Shown in pieces: positions 16,056 to 25,544 of a stretch of 60,812 nt of DNA; position 1 is the stretch's first letter; each line of letters starts with the position of its first letter. Both the position numbers and the translations under genes were made by a program. The stretch is from contig MNTL01000062.1 in NCBI GenBank assembly GCA_001916965.1, positions 1-60,812 of the forward strand, read 5' to 3'. Below the pieces are notes generated by a model. That model was not told the DNA's origin. It was given only the letters and a program-made list of their open reading frames with translations, and did not search any database. The stretch is from Roseburia sp. CAG:10041_57. GTDB taxonomy: Bacteria; Bacillota; Clostridia; Lachnospirales; Lachnospiraceae.

Positions 16056-16799
16056 TTGAAAAGTACAGCAGTGAAGAAACGTGTACAGCGTACAGGCAGT
16101 GGAGATGACCCGATTATTCTGCTGGAGAACGTGAGTAAGTCCTATACTGCGGGAGTTCCTGCATTAAATGGGATTAACCTGCATATAAATAAAGGAGAAT
16201 TCGTTTTTGTAGTAGGAGACAGCGGATCAGGTAAATCTACACTGATCAAGCTTTTACTTAGGGAACTGGTGCCTACGTCCGGAAGAATCTTTGTAAACGG
16301 TACAGATGTAGTGCGTCTGAAACGCCGCAAGATTCCCAAGTTCAGAAGAAGCCTTGGCGTTGTGTTCCAGGATTTCAGACTTTTAAAAGACCGCAATGTG
16401 TATGAAAATGTGGCTTTTGCCCAAAGAATCATACAGATGCCCAGCAGAGAGATACGTAAGAATGTACCTGCAATGCTCTCCAGGGTAGGACTGGCAGGAA
16501 AGTATAAAGCAAAACCAAAGCAGCTGTCAGGTGGTGAACAGCAGAGAGTTGCCCTGGCTAGGGCACTGGTCAACAGGCCGGAGATCCTGCTGGCAGATGA
16601 ACCTACAGGTAATCTTGATCCGAAGAATTCCTGGGAAATTATGAATCTGCTGGAGAAAATCAATAATGATGGTACGACTGTCCTGGTTGTAACCCATAAC
16701 CGTGAAATCGTCAATGCAATGCAGAAGAGGGTTATTACTATGAAGAAGGGTCTCATTGTCAGCGATGAGGAAAAGGGTGGTTACATCGATGAGGATTAA
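16056..16799 (+). CDS. ftsE: Cell-division ABC ATPase FtsE
   Basis: A 247-residue ATPase that pairs with FtsX to control peptidoglycan hydrolases at division or elongation sites. Walker A is GDSGSGKST, the Q-loop is VFQDFRLLKDRNVYENVAFA (very typical of FtsE), the signature is LSGGEQQR and Walker B is LLADEPTGNLD. The start is TTG at 16056 (RBS AGGGGTG, 7-bp gap). This gives a basic N-terminal extension of about 20 residues (MKSTAVKKRVQRTGSG) before the usual start region ILLENVSKSY. It overlaps ftsX by 11 bp. Confidence 0.97.
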   Translation: MKSTAVKKRVQRTGSGDDPIILLENVSKSYTAGVPALNGINLHINKGEFVFVVGDSGSGKSTLIKLLLRELVPTSGRIFVNGTDVVRLKRRKIPKFRRSLGVVFQDFRLLKDRNVYENVAFAQRIIQMPSREIRKNVPAMLSRVGLAGKYKAKPKQLSGGEQQRVALARALVNRPEILLADEPTGNLDPKNSWEIMNLLEKINNDGTTVLVVTHNREIVNAMQKRVITMKKGLIVSDEEKGGYIDED

Positions 16800-17685
16800 T
16801 ACATTGTTTTACTGCCTGTGGCAGGGAATTCGAAATACATTCAGAAATAAATGGTTTACTTTGGCATCTGTAGCAACGATATCTGCCTGTCTTTTCCTGT
16901 TTGGTCTGTTCTATGCCATACTGACGAACTTCCAGCATATTGTAAAGACCGCAGAGGAAGGCGTATCTGTTACGGCATTTCTGGATGAAGGTGTCAGTGA
17001 TGAGAGAGTACAGGAGATTAGTGACATGATATCCAAACGTGTGGAAGTCAGAGAGGCAGATTATGTTTCCGCTGACCAGACATGGGAGACTTTCAAGGCA
17101 GATTATCTGGGAGAGTATTCAGAAGGATTTACAGAAAATCCTCTGTATGACTGCGCTCATTTTGAGATTTATATGAGTGATGTATCCATGCAGCCGGAGC
17201 TTGTAAGCTATCTGGAATCCATACAGGGAATCCGTAAAGTCAACAAGTCTGCTGTTACGGCACAGGCTTTGACAGGAATCAATTCCATTGTCGGATATGT
17301 GACAATCGGAATCATTGCAATTCTGTTTGCGGTATCTATATTCCTGATCAGCAATACAGTTACCATTGGTATCTCCGTTCGTAAGGAAGAGATACAGATC
17401 ATGAAATACATAGGAGCAACTGACTTTTTCGTGAGAGCCCCTTTCGTAATAGAAGGTATGGTGATCGGGTTCATCGGATCACTGATTCCGCTGGCAGCTG
17501 TGTACGTTATTTATAATCAGGCACTTTTGTATGTGGCACAGAAATTTGCATATTTGTCACAGCTGATGCAGTTTTTGCCGGTCAACGAGATCTTTACAAA
17601 TCTGATACCGGTATGTATCGGCATAGGTGTAGGAATTGGTTTTATAGGCAGTTTTACAACTGTCAGAAAGCATTTGAGCGTCTAG
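16789..17685 (+). CDS. ftsX: Cell-division permease FtsX
   Basis: A 298-residue membrane protein with four TM helices: one at about 23-45, then a large extracellular domain (about 50-165), then three C-terminal helices. These carry the FtsX/MacB-like permease core (LISNTVTIGISVRKEEIQIMKYIGAT). The extracellular loop normally binds and activates a coiled-coil peptidoglycan hydrolase, here probably the product of 17740. Start at 16789: GGGTGG lies 8 bp upstream and the MRINTLFY N-terminus fits the family. The upstream start at 16756 is deep in ftsE and is rejected. Confidence 0.96.
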   Translation: MRINTLFYCLWQGIRNTFRNKWFTLASVATISACLFLFGLFYAILTNFQHIVKTAEEGVSVTAFLDEGVSDERVQEISDMISKRVEVREADYVSADQTWETFKADYLGEYSEGFTENPLYDCAHFEIYMSDVSMQPELVSYLESIQGIRKVNKSAVTAQALTGINSIVGYVTIGIIAILFAVSIFLISNTVTIGISVRKEEIQIMKYIGATDFFVRAPFVIEGMVIGFIGSLIPLAAVYVIYNQALLYVAQKFAYLSQLMQFLPVNEIFTNLIPVCIGIGVGIGFIGSFTTVRKHLSV

Positions 17686-17739
17686 GATGCATCCATTTAC
17701 AGATGCTGTAGAGACAAAGAAAGTAATTAGGAGAGATAT

Positions 17740-18972
17740 ATGCGTTTTAAGAAGATGATGAGGGGAATTGCCCTGCTTCTTATGACTGTCTTGCTTTCTG
17801 TCAGCGTATGTCCTTTGGTCAGCCATGCAGATAAAATATCTGATCTGAAAAAGAGCATCCAAGATAAACAGGATGCGATTGATAAGGCACAGAATGAAAA
17901 GAAAGCGCTGCAATCCGGCTTGACGGATGTAAAGAAAGTAATATCAGGTCTGCAGACTTCCAAGCAGAATCTGTCAAATTATATCAGCCAGCTGGATGAC
18001 AGCCTTTCACAGGCGCAGGCAAGGATACTGGAGCTCAATACCATGATCACAGACAAAGAAGCTGAGATCACGAAGACGGCAGCAGAGCTGGAGGATGCCA
18101 TTGCAACAGAGGAAACGCAGTATCAGGCCATGAAGGACAGAATTAAATTCATTTATGAGAAAGGTGATTCTTTTTATCTGGAAATGGTACTGACCGCAGA
18201 GTCTTTTGGAGAGATGCTGAACAAGGCAGAATATGTGGAGAAATTATCTGCGTATGATAAACGTATGCTGGAACAGTATCAGGCAACGAGACAGTATGTG
18301 GCGGTGTGTAAGGAACAGCTGGAGGCAGAACAGGAGCTTCTGCAGGAAGCCAAGACTGATGTGGAGAAAGAACAGAAGTCTCTGGAAACACTGATATCGC
18401 AGAAGGAGCAGGAGATTACTGCCTATGAAAGTGATATCAATAACCAGCAGGCTCTGGTGAAAGAATACGAGGCTGAGATCGCAGCACAGAATGCGGAGAT
18501 CAAAGCCATGGAAGATCTGGTAGCAGCACAGAAGGCAGAGCTTGCGAAAGAAAACAAGGCTGCAAGAACCTATGATGGAGGTATGTTTGCATGGCCTGCA
18601 CCATCCTATACCAGAATTTCAGATGATTATGGTAATCGAATGCATCCTACGCTGCATGTGCAGCAGTTCCATAACGGTATTGACCTGGCATCACCGGGAG
18701 GCTCGCCGATTCTGGCAGCTTATGATGGAACAGTAGTATCAGCGGCATATAGTTCTACCATGGGTAATTATGTGATGCTCGACCATGGAGACAACCTGTA
18801 TACTATATATATGCATGCATCAGCACTATATGTATCCAAAGGAGAAAATGTTGTAAAAGGACAGAAGATTGCCGCAGTAGGAAGTACAGGACGTTCTACA
18901 GGTAACCATCTGCATTTCAGCGTCAGACTGAATGGCAGCTATGTCAGCCCGTGGAATTATTTATCACATTAA
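17740..18972 (+). CDS. Coiled-coil M23 peptidoglycan hydrolase (EnvC-like)
   Basis: A 410-residue secreted protein. The signal peptide is about 1-30 (ending VSHA), and a long two-part coiled coil occupies about 31-270 (KISDLKKSIQDKQDAIDKAQ and onwards). The C-terminal M23/LytM domain (about 285-410) has zinc and catalytic residues in FHNGIDLASPGG and GNHLHFSVRL, plus MLDHGDNLYTIYMHAS. The zinc-site His and Asp are kept, so it is probably an active endopeptidase rather than an EnvC-type pure activator. It sits 54 bp after ftsX, which suggests that it is the FtsEX-controlled hydrolase. Confidence 0.93.
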   Translation: MRFKKMMRGIALLLMTVLLSVSVCPLVSHADKISDLKKSIQDKQDAIDKAQNEKKALQSGLTDVKKVISGLQTSKQNLSNYISQLDDSLSQAQARILELNTMITDKEAEITKTAAELEDAIATEETQYQAMKDRIKFIYEKGDSFYLEMVLTAESFGEMLNKAEYVEKLSAYDKRMLEQYQATRQYVAVCKEQLEAEQELLQEAKTDVEKEQKSLETLISQKEQEITAYESDINNQQALVKEYEAEIAAQNAEIKAMEDLVAAQKAELAKENKAARTYDGGMFAWPAPSYTRISDDYGNRMHPTLHVQQFHNGIDLASPGGSPILAAYDGTVVSAAYSSTMGNYVMLDHGDNLYTIYMHASALYVSKGENVVKGQKIAAVGSTGRSTGNHLHFSVRLNGSYVSPWNYLSH

Positions 18973-19011
18973 AATGTATGACTACGTAAGGAAAGGCATG
19001 GATATAGAAAT

Positions 19012-20244
19012 ATGAATGAGAATGAAAAAGATGATAACAGGTTCTTTTGGCGGGGACTGGCGGTCGGATTGGCATCCAGCTGTGCGATTCTGCTGGTTGT
19101 ATTTGGAAGTGTAAAAATATATCAGACATATCGTGTCTATGGCAGGCTGGCAAGTGGAAATTCTGCAGAAACAGAATCCGTAGCCAATGAGAAAACAACA
19201 GAGAAGCTGGGAGTACTGGAAAACACGATCAAGCAGTATTTCTGGCAGGATGTGGATGAAAGTACACTGGAGGAAGGTGTATACAAGGGCTTGCTGGAAT
19301 CACTGGATGATCCGTATTCTGTATATTATACTCATGATGAGCTGGTGCAGCTGCAGCAGCAGACAGAAGGCATCTATTATGGAATCGGAGCTTACATCAG
19401 CCAGGATAATGAAATGGGATATGTCAGAGTCAGCAAGATCATTAAGAACACACCGGCAGAAGCAAGCGGTCTGCAGCAGGATGACTACATTTACAAGGTC
19501 GATGGCGAAGATATGCAGGGAAAGGACAGCTCTTATGTTGTCAGTAAGATAAAAGGCGAAGCAGGTACGAAGGTTACAATTACCGTAGTACGTGAAGGCG
19601 CCACAGATCCTATTGATATTGAAGTAGAGCGTCAGAAGATCGAAAGCCCTACCGTAGAGTATCAGATGCTGGATAATGACATGGCATATATACAGATCAC
19701 AGAATTTGACCTGGTAACAACAGAGCAGTTCGAAGAGGCTTATAAACAGGCACAGGCGGATGAAATGAAGGGACTTATATTAGACCTGAGAAGCAATCCG
19801 GGCGGCAATTTATCCACCGTGTGCGATATCGCAAGAATGATCCTCCCCAAAGGGCTTATCGTGTATACAGAGGATAAGTATGGCAAACGGGAAGAGTATA
19901 CCTGCGATGGAGCCAATCAGATCAAAGTACCACTGGTAGTTCTCACCAATGGCTACAGTGCAAGTGCTTCCGAGATTCTGGCAGGTGCTGTCAAGGACTA
20001 TGGAATTGGAACACTGGTAGGAACAACTACCTATGGAAAAGGCATTGTGCAGAAAGTCATTAATCTGTCAGATGGTTCCGCAGTGAAGCTGACAGTCAGT
20101 AATTATTTCACACCAAACGGGAATAATATTCACAAGATAGGAATTGATCCTGATGTGGAAGTAGAGTTCGATGCAGAACAGTATAAGAATGGTGTGGATA
20201 ACCAATTGGAAAAAGCGAAAGAAGTATTGGCAGGGTTGATGTAA
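19012..20244 (+). CDS. C-terminal processing protease (S41 family)
   Basis: A 410-residue membrane-anchored serine protease of the CtpA/CtpB group. TM anchor about 17-38, then the Ctp N-domain (DVDESTLEEGVYKGLLESLDDPYSVYY). The PDZ domain is about 115-200 and the protease core carries the SASASE motif (316-321, catalytic Ser) and Lys343 in TTYGKG. It follows the M23 gene by 39 bp; such proteases often process or regulate cell-wall hydrolases, so a role in the FtsEX pathway is plausible but inferred. A terminator overlaps the stop codon. Confidence 0.93.
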   Translation: MNENEKDDNRFFWRGLAVGLASSCAILLVVFGSVKIYQTYRVYGRLASGNSAETESVANEKTTEKLGVLENTIKQYFWQDVDESTLEEGVYKGLLESLDDPYSVYYTHDELVQLQQQTEGIYYGIGAYISQDNEMGYVRVSKIIKNTPAEASGLQQDDYIYKVDGEDMQGKDSSYVVSKIKGEAGTKVTITVVREGATDPIDIEVERQKIESPTVEYQMLDNDMAYIQITEFDLVTTEQFEEAYKQAQADEMKGLILDLRSNPGGNLSTVCDIARMILPKGLIVYTEDKYGKREEYTCDGANQIKVPLVVLTNGYSASASEILAGAVKDYGIGTLVGTTTYGKGIVQKVINLSDGSAVKLTVSNYFTPNGNNIHKIGIDPDVEVEFDAEQYKNGVDNQLEKAKEVLAGLM

Positions 20245-20258
20245 CCCTGCCATTGTTT
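20229..20258 (+). terminator. Terminator of the ftsEX-M23-ctp operon
   Basis: A perfect 9-bp stem, GGCAGGGTT (20229-20237) / AACCCTGCC (20243-20251), contains the stop codon of the protease gene and is followed by ATTGTTTT. Confidence 0.8.
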
Positions 20259-20293
20259 TACAGAAAAATAACTATATACATTTTAAAAATTTG

Positions 20294-20302
20294 TGGTATA
20301 CT
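20294..20302 (+). promoter_or_regulatory. Extended -10 promoter for uvrB
   Basis: TGGTATACT (extended -10) without a clear TTGACA. The leader to the ATG at 20363 is about 55 nt. No LexA-type box is obvious to the eye. Confidence 0.5.
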
Positions 20303-20362
20303 GTATTAGAACGTATATTCGCAAACAAATGTATTGCTTTGACTATGTGGAGGACGCAGAGC

Positions 20363-22354
20363 ATGGAGTTTAAATTACATTCAGAATATCAGCCGACAGG
20401 AGACCAGCCGGAGGCGATTGCAGAACTGGTAAAGGGATTTCAGGAGGGTAATCAGTTTCAGACCCTGCTTGGAGTTACCGGTTCGGGTAAGACATTTACA
20501 ATGGCAAATATCATTGCGGCGTTGAATAAACCCACATTGATTATCGCACATAATAAGACTCTGGCAGGGCAGCTCTACGGAGAAATGAAAGAATTTTTCC
20601 CGGAAAATGCGGTAGAATATTTTGTGTCCTATTATGATTATTATCAGCCGGAGGCGTATGTGCCTTCTACAGATACTTATATAGCGAAGGATTCTGCGGT
20701 AAATGAAGAGATTGATAAGCTGCGTCTGTCTGCAACAGCATCCCTGACAGAACGAAGAGATGTAGTAGTAGTAGCCAGCGTATCCTGTATCTATGGTCTG
20801 GGCAGCCCGGACGAATATCAGGGAATGATGCTTTCTCTGCGTCCTGGAATGCAGAAGGACAGAGAAGAGGTTATACGGGCTTTGATTGAGATGCAGTATG
20901 ACAGAAATGATATGGACCTGGAGAGAAGCCGTTTCAGAGTGCATGGAGATATTGTTGATATCAATCCTGCGCAGGGTGGAGAGTATCTGATACGAGTGGA
21001 ATTCTTTGGGGATGAGATTGACAGAATATCCGAGATTGACCCGGTTACGCAGAAGACACTGGCATTGCTGGAACATGTAACGATATTCCCTGCCTCTCAT
21101 TATGTAGTAGCGCCTGAGAAAATAGCCAAAGCATGCGATGATATAGAAGAAGAATTAAAAGAGCGTGTAAAATATTTCAAAAGTGAAGATAAACTGCTGG
21201 AGGCTCAGAGAATTTCTGAAAGAACCAATTTTGATATTGAGATGCTTCGGGAAACGGGATTCTGCTCCGGCATTGAGAATTATTCCAGACATTTAAGCGG
21301 AACGAAAGAAGGAGAGCCGCCGTACTGCCTGATGGACTTCTTCAAGGATGATTATCTGATTATTGTAGATGAGTCCCATATTACGATTCCACAGATCAGA
21401 GGTATGTATGCAGGAGACCGTTCCCGTAAAATGACCTTGGTAGATTATGGTTTCCGCCTGCCGTCTGCTCTGGACAACAGACCTCTCAGATTTGAAGAGT
21501 TTGAGCAGAAGATCGACCAGATGCTTTTCGTATCTGCAACACCGAATGTATATGAAGAGGAGCATGAGCTTTTCAGGGCAGAGCAGATTATCAGACCGAC
21601 AGGACTTCTTGATCCTGAGATTGAGATTCATCCTGTAGAGGGACAGATTGATGATCTGATCTCCCAGATCAAAAAGGAGACAAACAAGCATAATAAGGTC
21701 CTTGTAACAACGCTGACGAAGCGTATGGCAGAAGATCTGACGAAATATATGAGCGAAGTAGGGATTCGTGTAAAATATCTGCATTCGGATATAGATACTC
21801 TGGAGCGTGCACAGATTATACGCGACATGCGACTGGATGTCTTTGATGTACTGGTAGGTATCAACCTGCTCAGAGAGGGCTTGGATATTCCTGAGATATC
21901 GCTGGTAGCGATTCTGGATGCAGATAAAGAGGGCTTTTTGCGTTCAGCAACGTCTCTGATCCAGACAGTAGGACGAGCCGCCAGAAATGCAGAGGGACAT
22001 GTTATCATGTATGCGGATACCATTACAGATTCCATGCGGATTACTCTGGATGAGACAGCAAGAAGACGTGCTATCCAGCAGAAATATAATGAAGAGCATA
22101 ATATTACACCACAGACGATCAAGAAGGCAGTTAGAGACCTGATCAGTATATCCAAGGCTGTTGCCAAGGAAGAACAGACCTTTGCAAAAGATCCTGAATC
22201 AATGGATGAGAAGGAATTGAAGAAGTTAATCGCTACTGTGGAGAAGAATATGCGTAAGGCAGCAGCAGACTTGAACTTTGAGGCAGCGGCAGAGCTTCGT
22301 GATAAGATGACAGACTTAAAGAAAATGCTGAATGATATGACAAATGGGTTATAA
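20363..22354 (+). CDS. uvrB: Excinuclease ABC subunit B
   Basis: A 663-residue DNA-repair helicase-like protein that verifies damage and loads UvrC. Walker A is GVTGSGKTFTMANI. The beta-hairpin region reads YFVSYYDYYQPEAYVPSTDTYI, and the DEAD-like motif is VDESH. Helicase motifs V and VI include NLLREGLDIPE and QTVGRAARN. The C-terminal UVR motif is NFEAAAELRDKMTDLKKML. Start at 20363 with GGAGG nine bases upstream gives the family's MEFKLHSEYQPTGDQP; the longer frame from 20291 is not credible. uvrA follows 12 bp later. Confidence 0.98.
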   Translation: MEFKLHSEYQPTGDQPEAIAELVKGFQEGNQFQTLLGVTGSGKTFTMANIIAALNKPTLIIAHNKTLAGQLYGEMKEFFPENAVEYFVSYYDYYQPEAYVPSTDTYIAKDSAVNEEIDKLRLSATASLTERRDVVVVASVSCIYGLGSPDEYQGMMLSLRPGMQKDREEVIRALIEMQYDRNDMDLERSRFRVHGDIVDINPAQGGEYLIRVEFFGDEIDRISEIDPVTQKTLALLEHVTIFPASHYVVAPEKIAKACDDIEEELKERVKYFKSEDKLLEAQRISERTNFDIEMLRETGFCSGIENYSRHLSGTKEGEPPYCLMDFFKDDYLIIVDESHITIPQIRGMYAGDRSRKMTLVDYGFRLPSALDNRPLRFEEFEQKIDQMLFVSATPNVYEEEHELFRAEQIIRPTGLLDPEIEIHPVEGQIDDLISQIKKETNKHNKVLVTTLTKRMAEDLTKYMSEVGIRVKYLHSDIDTLERAQIIRDMRLDVFDVLVGINLLREGLDIPEISLVAILDADKEGFLRSATSLIQTVGRAARNAEGHVIMYADTITDSMRITLDETARRRAIQQKYNEEHNITPQTIKKAVRDLISISKAVAKEEQTFAKDPESMDEKELKKLIATVEKNMRKAAADLNFEAAAELRDKMTDLKKMLNDMTNGL

Positions 22355-22365
22355 GATAGAAAGGT

Positions 22366-25251
22366 ATGGTCAATAAGATGAATGCAGAACAGTTGAAGAT
22401 GCTTCCCAAAAGTGAGGTAATCAGGATCCGTGGAGCAAATGAACATAATTTGAAGAATATCAGTCTGGATATACCACGAAACAAATTTGTAGTTCTGACA
22501 GGACTGTCAGGTTCTGGTAAATCCTCACTGGCTTTTGATACGATCTATGCAGAAGGACAGAGACGATATATGGAATCCCTGTCTTCTTATGCAAGACAGT
22601 TCCTGGGACAGATGGAGAAGCCTAACGTAGAGAGTATAGAAGGATTGTCACCTGCTATTTCCATAGATCAGAAATCTACAAACAGAAATCCCAGATCTAC
22701 AGTAGGAACAGTAACGGAGATCTATGATTATTTCCGATTATTATATGCAAGAATCGGTATTCCTCATTGTCCTAATTGTGGCAGAGAGATTCATAAGCAG
22801 ACCATAGACCAGATGGTAGATCAGATTATGTCTCTGCCGGAAGGAACGAAGCTCCAGCTGCTTGCTCCGGTAGTCAGAGGACGTAAGGGTGAACATGCAA
22901 AAGTACTGGAAAGAGCCAAGAAAAGCGGTTACGTGAGAGTACGTGTTGACGGCAGTCTCTATGAACTGACAGAAGAGATCAAGCTGGATAAGAATATCAA
23001 GCATAATATTGAGATTATCGTTGACAGACTGGTAGTCAAGGAAGGGATTAACAGACGTTTGACAGATTCCATAGAGAATGTTATGGAACTTGCCAATGGA
23101 CTTATGATCGTAGATATCATAGGTGGAGAACCTATGAACTTCTCTGACAGCTTTGCGTGTCCAGATTGTGGTATCAGTATTGAAGAAGTAGAGCCTAGAA
23201 GCTTTTCCTTCAACAATCCTTTTGGCGCCTGCCCGGAATGTTTTGGTTTAGGCTATAAGATGGAATTTGACGTTGACCTGATGATTCCTGATAAGACATT
23301 AAGTATTAATCGGGGCGCAATTACAGTTATGGGGTGGCAGTCCTGCACAGATAAGAACAGCTTCACCAATGCTATTTTACAGGCTTTGTGTAAGGAATAT
23401 CATTTCTCACTGGATACGCCTTTTGAAGAACTGACACCAGAGGTTCAGGACATGCTGATACATGGAACGAAGGGTAAGGAAGTAATCGTTCATTATAAAG
23501 GACAGCGTGGAGAGGGTAAATATCCTGTAGCCTTTGAAGGATTGATCAAGAATGTGGAGCGTAAATACCGTGAGACTTCTTCTGAAATCATGAAAGCAGA
23601 ATATGAGACTTTCATGCGTATTACACCCTGTAAAGAATGTTGCGGCAGGAGATTAAAGAAGAGTTCCCTGGCAGTTACAGTGTGTGATAAGAATATTTAT
23701 GAAGTGACATCCCTGTCAGTTAATAAGCTGTATGAATTCCTAGATGGTATGGAACTGACTCCGCAGCAACAGCTTATCGGTAAGAGAATCTTAAAAGAGA
23801 TTAAGGCACGTGTTGGCTTCTTAAAGAGCGTAGGTCTGGAATATCTGTGTCTGTCCAGAGCGACAGCTACCTTATCCGGTGGTGAGGCACAGAGAATCCG
23901 TCTGGCAACACAGATTGGTTCGGGACTTGTGGGCGTATGTTATATTCTGGATGAGCCAAGTATCGGACTACATCAGAGGGATAATGACAAGCTGCTGGGG
24001 GCTTTACGTAACTTACAGGAGCTTGGCAATACGCTGATCGTAGTAGAGCATGATGAGGATACCATGCTGGCAGCAGATCATATTGTGGATATCGGACCGG
24101 GAGCAGGAGAACATGGTGGACAGGTTATCGCACAGGGTACGGCACAGGAGATCATGCAGATACCAGAGTCTATTACCGGACAATATCTGAGCGGCAAGAT
24201 TCAGATACCGGTTCCGGAGACCAGAAGAAAGCCGACAGGCTGGCTTACGGTAAAAGGTGTTGCTGAAAATAATCTCAAGAATATAGATGTGAAGTTCCCA
24301 TTGGGAGTATTTACCTGTGTGACAGGCGTGTCAGGTTCCGGTAAGTCCTCACTGGTCAATGAAATCCTATATAAATATCTGGCAAAACAGCTCAACAGAG
24401 CGCGCACGATACCCGGTAAGTTCAAGAAGATAGAAGGTGTGGAGCAACTGGATAAGGTCATAGATATCGACCAGTCTCCGATTGGACGTACACCACGTTC
24501 TAATCCAGCTACCTACACAGGTGTATTTGACCAGATTCGTGACTTGTTCGCTTCGACAGTAGATGCCAAGGCAAAGGGCTATACGAAGGGAAGATTCAGT
24601 TTCAATGTCAAGGGTGGACGTTGTGAAGCCTGTGGAGGTGACGGTATCATCAAGATTGAGATGCACTTCCTTCCTGATGTGTATGTACCCTGTGAAGTGT
24701 GTCAGGGCAAACGCTACAACAGAGAGACACTGGATGTAAAATATAAGGGCAAGAGTATTTATGATGTACTGGATATGACTGTGGAAGAAGCACTGGAATT
24801 CTTTGACAAGGTTCCTTCTATCCGCAGAAAGATAGAGACATTAAATGATGTGGGACTCTCCTATATTAAGCTGGGACAGCCTTCAACCACATTGTCTGGT
24901 GGTGAAGCACAGAGAATCAAGCTGGCAACAGAGCTGAGCAGAAGAAGTACCGGTAAGACAATCTACATTCTGGATGAGCCTACCACAGGACTGCATTTTG
25001 CAGATGTGCATAAGCTGGTGGAGATCTTACAGAGACTGGCTGAGGGCGGTAACAGTGTAGTAGTCATTGAGCATAATCTTGATGTTATTAAGACTGCCGA
25101 CTATATCATAGATATCGGACCAGAAGGCGGAGACGGCGGCGGAACCGTAATCGCAGAAGGCACACCGGAGCATATTGCCCAGTGCCCAAACTCTTATACA
25201 GGAATCTATGTGAAGAAGATGCTGGATAAGGCAAAAGCCGGGAATCAATAA
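22366..25251 (+). CDS. uvrA: Excinuclease ABC subunit A
   Basis: A DNA damage-recognition ABC ATPase of about 957-961 residues. Two ATPase modules are present: Walker A GLSGSGKSS and GVSGSGKSS, signatures LSGGEAQRIRLA and LSGGEAQRIKLA, Walker B ILDEPSIGLHQ and ILDEPTTGLHF. Zinc sites include CPNCGREI, CPDCG...CPEC and CEACGG...CEVC. Start choice is open: ATG 22366 follows AAAGG by only one base, while ATG 22378 (MNAEQLKML) has a 13-base gap. 22378 is slightly more likely mechanically, and the N-terminus is not conserved. It is cotranscribed with uvrB. Confidence 0.97.
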   Translation: MVNKMNAEQLKMLPKSEVIRIRGANEHNLKNISLDIPRNKFVVLTGLSGSGKSSLAFDTIYAEGQRRYMESLSSYARQFLGQMEKPNVESIEGLSPAISIDQKSTNRNPRSTVGTVTEIYDYFRLLYARIGIPHCPNCGREIHKQTIDQMVDQIMSLPEGTKLQLLAPVVRGRKGEHAKVLERAKKSGYVRVRVDGSLYELTEEIKLDKNIKHNIEIIVDRLVVKEGINRRLTDSIENVMELANGLMIVDIIGGEPMNFSDSFACPDCGISIEEVEPRSFSFNNPFGACPECFGLGYKMEFDVDLMIPDKTLSINRGAITVMGWQSCTDKNSFTNAILQALCKEYHFSLDTPFEELTPEVQDMLIHGTKGKEVIVHYKGQRGEGKYPVAFEGLIKNVERKYRETSSEIMKAEYETFMRITPCKECCGRRLKKSSLAVTVCDKNIYEVTSLSVNKLYEFLDGMELTPQQQLIGKRILKEIKARVGFLKSVGLEYLCLSRATATLSGGEAQRIRLATQIGSGLVGVCYILDEPSIGLHQRDNDKLLGALRNLQELGNTLIVVEHDEDTMLAADHIVDIGPGAGEHGGQVIAQGTAQEIMQIPESITGQYLSGKIQIPVPETRRKPTGWLTVKGVAENNLKNIDVKFPLGVFTCVTGVSGSGKSSLVNEILYKYLAKQLNRARTIPGKFKKIEGVEQLDKVIDIDQSPIGRTPRSNPATYTGVFDQIRDLFASTVDAKAKGYTKGRFSFNVKGGRCEACGGDGIIKIEMHFLPDVYVPCEVCQGKRYNRETLDVKYKGKSIYDVLDMTVEEALEFFDKVPSIRRKIETLNDVGLSYIKLGQPSTTLSGGEAQRIKLATELSRRSTGKTIYILDEPTTGLHFADVHKLVEILQRLAEGGNSVVVIEHNLDVIKTADYIIDIGPEGGDGGGTVIAEGTPEHIAQCPNSYTGIYVKKMLDKAKAGNQ

Positions 25252-25326
25252 AAATAATGATAAAAGTATGTTTACAAATAAAATATCAGATAATATAATG
25301 AATTTACATAATATTATGAAAAATAC

Positions 25327-25354
25327 TAAAGTATTATGTAAAATTGACCGATAT
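25327..25354 (+). promoter_or_regulatory. Sigma-D-like promoter upstream of mbl and rod/hook genes
   Basis: TAAA (25327-25330), a 16-bp spacer and ACCGATAT (25347-25354), against a consensus of TAAA-N15-GCCGATAT. Position and neighbours (mbl-flhO-flhP-flgJ) fit a motility promoter. The spacer is one base long. Confidence 0.55.
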
Positions 25355-25415
25355 AAGGTACAGATGGATTGATTGGGTTTCCGGGCTTTTATTGTAAAAA
25401 AAGTATGAAACCCCT

Positions 25416-25443
25416 TTGAAAAATGGTTAGTTTAGGTTATAAT
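25416..25443 (+). promoter_or_regulatory. Sigma-A promoter for the mbl gene
   Basis: TTGAAA (25416-25421), a 16-bp spacer and a perfect TATAAT (25438-25443), with a leader of about 95 nt to the ATG at 25545. With the sigma-D-like site it gives the gene housekeeping as well as motility-linked transcription. Confidence 0.75.
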
Positions 25444-25544
25444 GACTTAGCATGTTTAAATTGGCATCATTGGGAACAATAATGAAAACAAGATGATTAA
25501 GCGATAGATAATAACCAACCATTCAGAAAGGGGCAAAGAGCCAT

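Noticed and set aside
20381..22446. Several long minus-strand frames opposite uvrB
   Set aside because: They mirror the codon pattern of uvrB, overlap each other's ends, and carry no recognisable protein features.
25252..25544. Hidden small gene or riboswitch upstream of mbl
   Set aside because: The region is AT-rich with stops in all frames and no stable nested stems; the two promoter-like sites explain its main features.
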